This document shows positions 45,891 to 55,126 of a stretch of 64,000 nt of DNA, piece by piece; positions within the stretch are counted from its first letter, which is position 1; each line of letters opens with the position of its first letter. The DNA comes from Aphelenchoides besseyi. Lineage: Eukaryota; Nematoda; Chromadorea; Rhabditida; Aphelenchoididae. Made by a program: the position numbers and the translations under genes. The notes beneath the pieces were generated by a model, which worked only from the letters and a program-made list of their open reading frames with translations, searched no databases and was not told where the DNA came from. Where the stretch lies: positions 13,268,001 to 13,332,000 of the forward strand of contig JAMPIQ010000001.1 in the NCBI GenBank assembly GCA_024699855.1, written 5' to 3'.

Positions 45891-45981
45891 AGTTGTGTAC
45901 AAAAAGTAACCGGAAAGAAGAAGGAATCAAAAAGATGATATTGCGGAAGAAAAGGAACTTCAAGATGGTAGCTTTGTGTAT
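45858..45981. repeat. Pair of 43-bp direct repeats
   Basis: Two copies starting ATATTGCGGAA, at 45858-45900 and 45939-45981, differ at only a few positions and are 81 bp apart. Nothing else of note was seen to about 46300. Confidence 0.6.
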
Positions 45982-46309
45982 GTTACAGCCTTTTTGTGAA
46001 ATCGACTTTTCATGAAAAGTCCGGACCTTTTGTGAAACGGGGCGGGATAAACATAAAACAGCGATTTCAAGGTTAATTAAGCACATTAAACAATTTTCTT
46101 GATCAGAATTGTATTCTTGGGCATTCTCATGAATCTATAGGAAACGAAAAATTAGTTCGATTTCCCACTATGAAAATAACTGTCAGCGAAGAGTCGGCCA
46201 CGCATTCAGTTCTTTTGTTGTTTTCGTTGTTTTTGAAACAATGTGACCTACTGGTGAGTTTTACAACCGATTACATGGACTTGAATTAGATTTTAGGTTG
46301 TAATGGAAA

Positions 46310-48790
46310 AGTCAAGAGAAGATGAAGCAGATGGCGTGGACGAAAGGTTTCCGTTAGAAGCTGCGCAACGTTTTGGACCGCTTCTGTCTTCGTTCATAAA
46401 CAAAAAAACCTGCGGCGTTAAATCTGTTGAAGAATAGGAACGCATAATGCGAGTTTCGAAGCGAAAAGCCAACGGTTAGAAAGTATGGAACAACGGGACT
46501 ACAATCTAATAAAACGGTATGTTGAAGTTCTGAAATTACGAACTCACGGCTTTTGTTAGTTACAAACGAGAACTTGTCGGTTGAAAATACAAGTTGTTCA
46601 AGAAAACCCTTTTCGTCTTTCGCGACAACAAATGCTTCTCGCTGCTGTGGTCGATTCACACATCAAAAAGTCATTGCGATCGCAACATTATGTTCAACGA
46701 ACTGAGGAGTCAAAGATATGGAGGTCTAAACATGTAAGTTGAGCTCTTCTTATGCTTTTACATCTCAGCGTTTCAGGGATCTAATATCATCGTTTCTCAG
46801 TTATTGTAAACTTTGCAAGTTGAAAAAATCAAAATTCAAAGCGGAGTAGTGTAAAATCAATGATCGAAAAAGAATTCAACTCACGTGCTCAAATGGATTT
46901 GATCGACTTCATATCAAAGGTAATTACAAAGTTTTAGTTTATCAGTTGAATTTGCGTTTTATTGGGTTGTTACTAAAGTTTTGTCTGATTGCGTCATGAG
47001 TGACCTAAATTAGGAATGAAAGAAATTGACCGGTCGGTTGGAAGTGTGTGAACGAAATTCGGTTGTTCAGCTGCCTACTGTCCTAAGTATGATTTTCGTT
47101 GTAGATTAGAATTCATTCATTAAAATTAACACAAATCATCAAAAATACTCGCCATTTGAGTTAATAGTTCGGCGCCACCGTCCGGGCAATTGGGTGATTC
47201 CGCGCGTGTAGAAGGATCGATGACGGGAGGCGAAGAACGAGTTGAGGGACCGGCGGAGATGATCGACGTCGTTGAATCGGCGTCCTCGTATTCACGTCTT
47301 TAGCGAACGGAAGAGATGGTAGTCCGTTGGCGAAAGGTCCGGAGAGTACGGCGGGTGCTCGATGGCCGTCCAACCCAAAGTCCTCAGGTGCTGTTGAGTT
47401 CTTCGGGCGGTGTGCGGTCGCGCGTTGTCCTGGAGCAGTAGAACGTCGTGGCGATGACGAAGGGCAACGGCGACTCGATCCATTTGGGCACAGTACAGTT
47501 CCGAAGTGATCGTCTGCCCGCGGTCTAACAACTCCCAGTGCACAACACCTAACCGATTCCACCAAACAGAAAGCATAACTTTTGTTTGGAAAAGATTCGG
47601 CCGGGGTGTACCACCCGGTCGCTGATTGGGACGCAACCATTGCCCACGGCGATATGGATTGTCAAGTTGGACCCATGTTTCGTCGCAGGTTAGGAGCCGG
47701 TGGACGAACGGGTTGGCACGTTGCTGCTGGAGGAGATTTTCGGCAGCCCGGACTCGCCGTTGCTTCTGCAGGTCCGTCAACTCGTGGGGTACCCACTGTC
47801 CTCGTCGATGCCGGAGACCTAAACGAGAATAACCATTAGTGATTGTAGACATAAAGAATTGCTTGCCCGCTCGTCTTAATGTTCTCTAAACGGTTACATG
47901 GCAACAACCATTGGCCAATTCGCGAGTTGATTGCGCAGATCGATTGGACACAGCGTTGAGAATCGTCGGTTGATGAACCGTTGGCGGACGTCCTGTTCGT
48001 GGTTGATCGGCCAAATCCTCGAGTCCATCGTCGAACTTTTTGAACCATCGACATGCCGTCCTCTCGGTGGTCGTTTCGCGTTCCATGTGCCAAGTTGATG
48101 ATGGTGGCGGCTTTGGCGGGCGAGTGATGGAGACGATATTCGTTGAGAAGCAGAAGTCGCACTTGTTCACAAGTGAAGCCCATTTGACGAAATTAGTCAA
48201 GGAAACAGGAGTAGCGATGTCGAGAAACAGCAGATCCAATAAATCAAATTTGACACTTCGTTTAATTTCCAATCGACCGGTCAATTTCTTTCGTTCCAAT
48301 TTTAGAAAATGCAGTGCGCAATCAGACAAAACTTTAGTAACAACCCAATAGTCCGACGGCGATTATCGGTACCTACTCGTCTACATCAATCATCATACAA
48401 AGTTCCTCAGTTTACGAGCGTTGAGGAACAAAACGGTAGAATCCGTTAGAGTCGAACTTGTTGATATTTTTTCAACATTCGGTGCTCCGAAACTACTTCA
48501 TACGGACAATAGTCGTAAGTTCAAAAATGGAAAAATTGAACAACTTGCAGGCGAATGGCGAGGGAAATGTGTCTACGGAAAACCTTGACATTCTGAAGCT
48601 CAAGGATTGGTCAAACAGGCAAATCATGTCGTCGAAGACTTGATCGCAACCGCGCTTGCCGAACGTTCCTTCACTCGTTGGGTGCCATTATTCCCGATGA
48701 TCCGATATCAAAAAAACACGAGACACCATGCGGGAATCCGAATGACTCCATATCGTACACTTTTCGGTAGAGTTCAACGTTAGTTGTCGT
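46310..48790 (+). mobile_element. Decayed integrase-bearing element interrupted by mariner
   Basis: Before the mariner, codons SRAQMDLIDFISK (46880-46920) match the first catalytic Asp region of an rve integrase core. After it, DYRYLLVYINHHTKF (48364 on), FGAPKLLHTDN (second Asp) and TPYRTLFGR continue the domain. A Cys pair (CKLCK) lies upstream. Frames break in several places (stops before 46860, shift near 48590). The arrangement is like Ginger/KRBA2-type or LTR integrases. No LTRs or ends could be defined. The mariner sits in an intron of this ORF, at its 3' splice site. Confidence 0.55.
46962..48348 (-). mobile_element. mariner transposon with complete inverted repeats and TA duplication
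   Basis: The ends are perfect inverted repeats: TTGGGTTGTTACTAAAGTTT... at 46962-46993 and its complement at 48317-48348, flanked by TA on both sides. The minus-strand transposase starts GFTCEQVRLLLLNEYRL (HTH), continues ACRWFKKFDDGLEDL, then LTCDETWVQLDNP (Asp 1), LLLQDNARPHTA (Asp 2) and PPYSPDLSPTDYHLF (Asp 3, DD34D), and ends with the usual FFASRHRSFYTRG tail. At least three frame changes (near 47890, 47850 and 47290) separate these blocks, so the coding part is not intact here. Confidence 0.88.
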
Positions 48791-49265
48791 AATGAGTTTT
48801 CTGTTTTAGGCATCGATCCAACTGCTCAGCCGCTTCAACTCAATTTAAGTTCCAAAACAGATGACATTCCACTTGAATCAGTTAGCCAGATGTCGATAAA
48901 ATAAACGAGAATGCACAAATCAAGCCTCCAGTCGTGGTCGATGAATTGATTCCGGATTTGGAGCCTTAATTTTTGAATTGATAGACATTGAATTGGAAAA
49001 CAAAATTAAAAACAAGCACAAATTTTGAAACCAAAAATCGAGTAAAAGCAAATTTGAAGAGCTCGGTCGTTGCAACATCGGTTTGTGTAAAATAAAGGGA
49101 ATAAACAAAAGTATTCAAGAATACCGTAAATCTATCAGTAGAGTGTGAAACAACTTCGTTGCGTATGATTACATTCAAATCCATCGCGTCCTTTTATCAA
49201 GTTCGATGATTGCCTCAATGGCAGAATTACTCGAGGAAGCGCTGTATCGTTGATCACGTCGTCGG

Positions 49266-49682
49266 GTGCAAATGCAGACGTACAAACTTGGTTTTCCTCG
49301 TGGGAAAGTCGATTGTTTCACACCGACACATCTAATAGCAATTGTTGCGCAATTATCCGTAGGTCTTATTGTAATTGGATTTGATTACTGCGAGGGTTAC
49401 TGTTGGGTTGTACATAATCCCAAGAAATATCTGGTTCTTCATTTGATCTGTCTTCTTCAGTTTTCCGTGGTCGATCAGCTTCCGACTTGTGTTTACTGGT
49501 CCCATCGGTTTGTCGTTCGAGAGCATTTACGCGGCAGCCAAATTGATCTTATTCATTCGGACAACGTTCATTGATTTCGCGCTATTCCTTAACATCCTTT
49601 ATCGATTCAAACTTTCAGCTGTTCTACAACCACTACAAAGATGGCAAACAATGATAATGCCAAATACAAGCGCCAGTTCATG
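49266..49682 (+). CDS. Possible membrane protein ORF
   Basis: Two overlapping open frames carry hydrophobic blocks (HLIAIVAQLSVGLIVIGF and FIDFALFLNILYRF), which would suit a small multi-pass protein. No intron joins them in the right phase. The frame overlaps the start of the next call, so at most one is right in the overlap. Before it, 48800-49265 shows only the tail of the integrase element. Confidence 0.25.
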
Positions 49683-50197
49683 AGAAATTTTCCAGTGCCG
49701 CATAACAATGTTCACCATGCAGTTGATGGTCGTTTCTTATGTATGCACGAAAGTTCGGGTGTGACCATTGTCGATTTGTTTCACAACATAACAACGTAAT
49801 TTTTTAAATTCGTTTACTTATCTTTTTCTTTAGCACCCTTCAACTCGACTTTTCATTGGCCGCAATTGGAGAATTGTTGACGAAGAACTGTGATGTTCGC
49901 AACGTTTTTGCAGTTAACATGGACACTGCACTTGTATTATTCACATCTCTTCTATTGAAGGATTTGTATTTGGGATTAGGAAAAACTGATTTGGAACGTT
50001 TCATTATGCTTATTGAACAAACGGCTTTCGTCTTAGGTGGCAATTGGATTCCACTTTACACTTGGCATCCACAGTCGTATCACCCCAACTTGTACGACGG
50101 ACTACTTCTGAAAATGGTCATATGCATCCCTGCCAAAAGCCATCACTTCATGGTAAAAAATGGACGCTTAGGTCCAACTGCGTGTAACGCATCTTGA
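49641..50197 (+). CDS. Hypothetical protein
   Basis: Exons 49641-49795 and 49834-50197 (GTAATT...CTTTAG) give 172 residues. A polar N-terminus is followed by a mixed alpha/beta sequence with LQLDFSLAAIGELL, KDLYLGLGKTDLE and a His-rich end (TWHPQSYHPN, KSHHFMV). No signal peptide, TM or recognised domain. It lies between mobile DNA and a direct repeat, so it may be a gene fragment. Confidence 0.4.
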
Positions 50198-50361
50198 CGT
50201 CCCACAAGATATTGAGATATTTGGATGGTTTTATTTACGGTCTTGTTTATGACACATCAACCCCGCTATCCCCTCAGATTTAAATTTTGACCAAAAAACA
50301 CCCCGGAGGCGGGGGGAAACTGTCCTAAAACCCGCCTTTACATACTACTTCGGTACATAAA
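50198..50361. other. Short G/C-run spacer before the repeat
   Basis: The stretch contains CCCCGGAGGCGGGGGG at about 50300, an unusual G/C cluster for this AT-rich sequence, capable of forming a hairpin. No gene. Confidence 0.3.
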
Positions 50362-50567
50362 ACTACCAACTATCAACGCTATCTAATAAACGATATTCGC
50401 TAATGGTCGAAGGCTTGAAACCTACTTAGTTTTAGATATCGACTGAATATTGAAACGATTGTATTAGTTTACTTATATACAACAAAATCTTTATTAACGC
50501 AAACTAATCAACAACGACAATACTTTTAGATTTTAAGCTTTGCGATTTGTTTAGCCACATTCTCTTC
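50362..50567 (+). repeat. Direct repeat, copy 2 (native aldolase 3' end)
   Basis: This copy includes the aldolase stop codon at 50526-50528 and its 3' UTR, so it is probably the original, and 43262-43470 the duplicate. The two match nearly throughout, including the sequence preceding the UTR. Confidence 0.8.
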
Positions 50568-51721
50568 CTCTTCGTACAATCCTTTTGCCGCCAATCCATT
50601 ACTACGTGCTCGATGTAACAGCGTCTAAACATGAAAAGATAATCTATTTACTCTCTCAATTTGAACCTTATGAGCGGCTTTAATATTTGCTTGTTTTCCT
50701 GCCCACGCTTGCATCACAGGTCCCTGAATTGCACGTCCGTAGCAGAAGGTCAAGAACCAGGGTTTTTGCAATTTGGATCGAGCAATCGCATTCAAATACA
50801 ATGTAGCATTCAAATCTGTATGACCCCCACTTAAGAATACACATCCAGGTACTGCGGGTGGGATTGTTCTTCGAAATGCTTCAACTGTTGCTTCGGCAAT
50901 TTCTTCAGCTGACGGACGAACTCCCGGCGCACTCACTCCAGCAGTAACCATATTCGGCTTCAAAATAATGCCTTCCAAGTAGACACCGGCTTGTGTTAAC
51001 GCTCCAAACGTAAATGCAAGCGCCTGTTCGGTTGCTCGTTGAGCTTCGGCTAATGAATGAGTGCCGGCAAAAGTGGCAACATCTGGTTCAACAAATGGAA
51101 CCAAGCCGTGTTTCTGACAAGCCAATGCGTAGTGTGCCAAATCGACAGCATTCTTATGCAATGCAAGTTCACTTGGCTTTACGGTCAGTGCTGCTCTCCA
51201 CTTAGCAAACTCAGCGCCACCTTTTCGATAACTTTCCAGACGAGTTTCTAAGCCATCCAAGCCACGAGTGAAGGTCTCACCATCCAACGCTCCGTCTCCA
51301 GTCAACGGTTCCAATCCCTGGTCAGCTTGAACGCCCACAACGCAACCGTGGTCTTTTAGAATATCGACAAATCTACGGCCAGAATCTGCTTTCTATGAAC
51401 ATCGAGAGTTATAATCTTGTATCAAAAACTGACTTGAAGAAACGTTTCTTCGATCAAGATCACAGAAGAGATGTTTTCACCGAAATAAGGAGCAGTATAC
51501 AAAATTTGTCGATAGAGGCGTCGACTTTCTGCATTGTTTTCAAGACCAAAAGCTTCTAATCGTGGTCCGAGTCCATCTGCAAAAAGACATTTCATTTCAA
51601 ATCTTTAATTTAACCGACCAGCTGTGTCGTCAGATGCAAGAACTCCTTTGCCGGGTTGCAAGATACGTGCCGCAATTTCACGTAGATTGCGCTTCTCGTC
51701 GTTGTTCAGAATCAAAGTCAT
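50526..51721 (-). CDS. Class I fructose-bisphosphate aldolase, divergent
   Basis: Exons 51721-51619, 51576-51434, 51392-50667 and 50624-50526 give 356 residues. Core motifs: PGKGVLASDDTA, FAKWRAAL (Lys and Arg), VPFVEPD, YLEGIILKPNMVT (Schiff-base Lys), FLSGGHT and FCYGRAIQGP. The enzyme splits fructose 1,6-bisphosphate to DHAP and GAP in the cytosol. Two lysines of the usual GIKVDKG loop are both Gln here (VVGVQADQG), and the C-terminus ends KQIAKLKI instead of the usual ...Tyr that aids catalysis. So it may have altered kinetics or substrate. The start follows the usual NNDEKRNLREIAARI helix and could be slightly longer. Confidence 0.9.
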
Positions 51722-52207
51722 TGTTTCAGCTAATGTGTTCAACAAAAACAATCGTTTGCGTAGAACTGGCGATTATTTTGTTTCTCAGTTCTTTTTATCG
51801 GCACTCAAAACGTTTCAGTCAACGGCAAATTGATCTTATCAATTAACGATCACGCCTTTTGCAGTAAACAACCTCAACACAAACAACATTTTCGGCGCTT
51901 ATCAACAGTTTTTGCGACTTTCCGAACTGTTTTGCTTGGAAACGAGAATCTTCGCCGTTGAAGTTCGTTGACACTCTCGAAATGAACTTGAAGACAAACT
52001 TTTCTAACGTTCGTTTTAATGTTATTTCTCACAGTTGATTCTTTCGAAGAACTACGGTATTGTTTGAACCTTTTAAAGATTGAAGGTCTACGATAACATC
52101 AGGAGGAATGTGCTTAGCCTACAAGGTACATGGGCGTTCATAAAAACGAGTTGTTGAAGAAGATAAAGACGATAAGTTCTTAATGACTCCGCAAAAAGTT
52201 CTCGGCT
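51722..52207. other. Intergenic, no supported gene
   Basis: Upstream region of the aldolase. No coding signal beyond short frames. Confidence 0.35.
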
Positions 52208-52324
52208 TTATGTTGCGCGTCCATCATCAAGAAGTTTCGCTGATGTATCGATGAGCGCATTCTTGTGAATAAAAACGCCACAGGCCAAAAACAACAATTG
52301 AATGACCAAAAGTAACCAGTTCAT
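52208..52324 (-). CDS. Small secreted peptide, 38 residues
   Basis: One uninterrupted frame: a signal-like MNWLLLVIQLLFLACGV followed by a polar 21-residue peptide (HKNALIDTSAKLLDDGRAT) and stop. It is head-to-head with the Cys/Gly-rich gene, 156 bp apart. It may be a neuropeptide-like or structural short peptide, the first exon of something longer, or chance. No Cys beyond the signal. Confidence 0.35.
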   Translation of the reverse strand: MNWLLLVIQLLFLACGVFIHKNALIDTSAKLLDDGRAT

Positions 52325-52403
52325 TGCACAAAAGTTTTGAGTTTCATTTTGCACGCCTTGCAAAATGTTTCATGAGTTCACGAGCAGACAGCCGAGTATT
52401 CGG

Positions 52404-52410
52404 TATAAAA
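52404..52410 (+). promoter_or_regulatory. TATA box of the Cys/Gly-rich gene
   Basis: TATAAAA lies 77 bp upstream of the ATG at 52481. Confidence 0.5.
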
Positions 52411-52480
52411 ACTCAAAGACTTGATCGTAAAACATCATTATTTGACTACTTGTCTTCTAGTTTTCAAACTTCGTTTCAAA

Positions 52481-52889
52481 ATGTCTTCTAAAATCGCTAT
52501 TATTTGCGTCTTGGTTGCTTTGTTGGCCATCAGCTCCGAAGCTTGTCCACCTCCACAAAGTATGACTTTCAATTATTATAGTGACCAGCTGACGACCATA
52601 AACTGTGTTTTTTGACAAGAGCAAACTTTAAGCTCTCAGTTGAAATTATAGAATTTTGCTGATTTGACGGCGATAACACATTTGAATTTAGGCTGTGGCT
52701 GCTGTCCTCCACCTCCGTGCGGCATGTTTTTGTCTAATTATATTCCTTTTAATTGACTCTTTTGCAGGTTGTGGCGGCGGAGCCGGAGGTTTTGGAGGTT
52801 TCGGACGAAAGAAGCGTGAAGCCGTTGCCACTCGTGCCGAACGTTTGACTATCAGCCCTGATGCAACAGCAGACGAGTCATCAAGCTGA
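52481..52889 (+). CDS. Short secreted Cys/Pro/Gly-rich protein, ground-like N-terminal style
   Basis: Exons 52481-52559, 52692-52721 and 52768-52889 give 76 residues. A signal peptide (MSSKIAIICVLVALLAISSEA) is followed by CPPPQ, CGCCPPPPCG, a Gly/Phe run and a basic RKKR site suited to furin-type cleavage, then a short polar tail. This is the usual beginning of nematode ground-like (GRL) hedgehog-related cuticle proteins, but the Cys-rich ground-like domain that should follow is missing. The tiny 30-base second exon ends at a GC donor (G|GCATGT). Either a truncated GRL or an independent cuticle peptide. Confidence 0.65.
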
Positions 52890-53039
52890 ACGCTGAATGG
52901 TGGCTCAAGTCGATTACTGCAATAGTTCTAGAATAGTTGTGCAATCAAATAATTGTCATTATGATTAATAAAATTGGTTGGACTTAAGATTGAGAGTTAG
53001 TGAACGTTGAATGAACTGACTGTCCTGTTTTATTTCAAG

Positions 53040-54686
53040 TCAAACTTCGTAAACCGGAGTTTTAAAATCTTTTTTGACGACGTAGAAATCAACTTTCCGA
53101 TCGAAAATGCTAAGCAGAACCGCGAGATTCTCGATGCAAATGTTAATAGGCAAAGTGAACAACGCACCAACGGCGTAAAGAAACAAACGATATTTGTTGT
53201 GTCTAAGCACATTGGTCGTTGATTCGAGCGTGATTGCTTACCGATATCTGTGCGAAACGAATTGAGAGAGAGATCCAAAAACACACATATAGAGATTGAC
53301 GGCCGCAACAAATCCAACCAGAACGTCGATCAACGGACACTTAGGCAACGGAGCATAAGCACAAAATAGAACTTGAAGAGTGGTCAGTGGCATTGTAATC
53401 CACGCGTAGAGTGAAAATGCGAGGAAAATTTTGCAACGCAAAGGAATAGCTTTTGAGTGAACGGTCAGAAAGATACCACATAGCCATCGTTTTCGTTGTT
53501 GCAAGAAATCCCACATAGTGAATGGACTTTTCTCGTGCATTTCTCCTAAAACAAAAGTGAAAAACGAAATTTTAAGATTACCGTGAATGAAATCAAAAGA
53601 GTATCCATCGCGCAGAGCAATCATACTAAAGTAACAATCCTCCGCAATCGATCCTTCCAAACCGTGATCCCAATTCACTTTTCGTTCTACTCCCGCTTTA
53701 GCGACAACAAAAGAACCTTTCCAAGCAAAAAGTGGTTTGTGCAGAACACTCAATTGGAATCTCAGTTTTCCCATGTCATCGGCCACCCTGAAGTCCAATT
53801 GAATGTCTTGAATGTACAAGAACAAACCGAAACGAATCAGACAAAGTGGTCAGCCAGTTAACGATTTCGCCGTTTGCGTACGTGATTATTCCCTGACCAA
53901 ACGGATGCTTACCATCGGCACAAAAGTTGAGAATTCCGCGAACCTGAAATCAATGAGTCGCTTGAACGTTTGAAGCAACTTACAGAGTTAGTGGTTAACA
54001 ACGTTTCTTCGTCCAAATGCACAATCCAGTCGTCATCTTGTGTTTGATCTTCCAAACAAAATTGCAATGCACGAGCTTTGAATTTAGCACCAGTTTTGGT
54101 TCTAAACAAAAAATTTTCCAAATCAACGAACAAATTACCGATATGTGGTTGGAACAACGATTTCACGAACTCGAGCATTCAATTCCAAATGAAGTTGCTT
54201 GTCCGTTACAATTTCGAACATAAAGTTTTCAATTCCAGCTTCATAGCATGTTTGGCAATTCTTTCGTAAGTTCTCCTAAACCACAGGATAAGATCAATCG
54301 GTAAATGGCACCTTAATTAATGCGGGGTAGTCACCACGTGTAACAACACGAAAACAAATGAACGGTGCAAACATGGGCGCATTGTTCAGTTTCACTTCCT
54401 CTTTGAATCCGTTGAACAATAGAAGACCAAGAGCATTGCAGATGGTTTGCGGAAGAATTAGTAAAGAAACCAAACGCATCATATACAAAATCAGTGTGAT
54501 AGTAGTTCCATATCTGTAGTTTGATTGATGATATCAAGGATTGTGTTTAACGTACTTTTCAGTTGGAGTCAGAGCTTTCGAATTGTCATTTGAAGTGTTT
54601 GAGAATGCAAAGGAATTGCAAAAGAACTCGAAGCTGACTATCCATGTTATGAATATCAGTACGTGGACAACGTATTTGACGTTCAT
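53040..54686 (-). CDS. bre-3: BRE-3/egghead-type beta-1,4-mannosyltransferase
   Basis: Eight exons (54686-54556, 54513-54312, 54275-54139, 54101-53984, 53943-53828, 53787-53582, 53545-53242, 53202-53040) give 458 residues, like C. elegans BRE-3 (about 455). Family blocks are clear: RVVTRGDYPALIK, EIVVPTTYRTKTGAKFKARAL, DDDWIVHLDEETLL (D-x-D-type region), GIITYANGEIVNW, RVADDMGKLR, WKGSFVV, GSIAEDCYF, HEKSPFTMWDFLQQRKRW and ITMPLTTLQ. N- and C-terminal TM segments anchor it in the Golgi/ER. It adds mannose to glucosylceramide to build arthroseries glycolipids; in C. elegans loss of bre genes gives resistance to Bt crystal toxin. Confidence 0.95.
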
Positions 54687-55126
54687 GATCAATTACTTGC
54701 AATGCAATCTTCCAGTAATCTAAACACTGAAGTGAAATAACAAGTGAAGTAATGAAAACTTACAGAACTCTCGGTGAGCGACCGACCTACTGAGCTGGTC
54801 AAAGCGAACTGACTATTGAGAAAAGTTACAACAAAACGTTTTGCTATAGTTCTTGCATAATTACAACCTTAAATTGATCAAAAAACAATACATGATGTCA
54901 ACACCTTATCAGTGTTACGGGATTGCTCACTACAAATCGCCAACCTGTGACTCATTAACTTAAACGTTCAGGCTGAGTTTTCAATACCTACCACTAGAAA
55001 AGCAGTTCGCACAAATTTCTGATCACTTTTTGAATGAACTTTTTGGTTCTTGATGAGCACCATGCTCTCTATAATTCCAAGATATTTCTGCGAATCTGCT
55101 TGCTCACGAACACTTTTGTACTCTCC
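54687..55126. other. Intergenic, no supported gene
   Basis: Upstream region of bre-3, AT-rich. A 28-codon open stretch at 55050-55133 abuts the retrotransposon target site and may be an exon. Confidence 0.3.
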
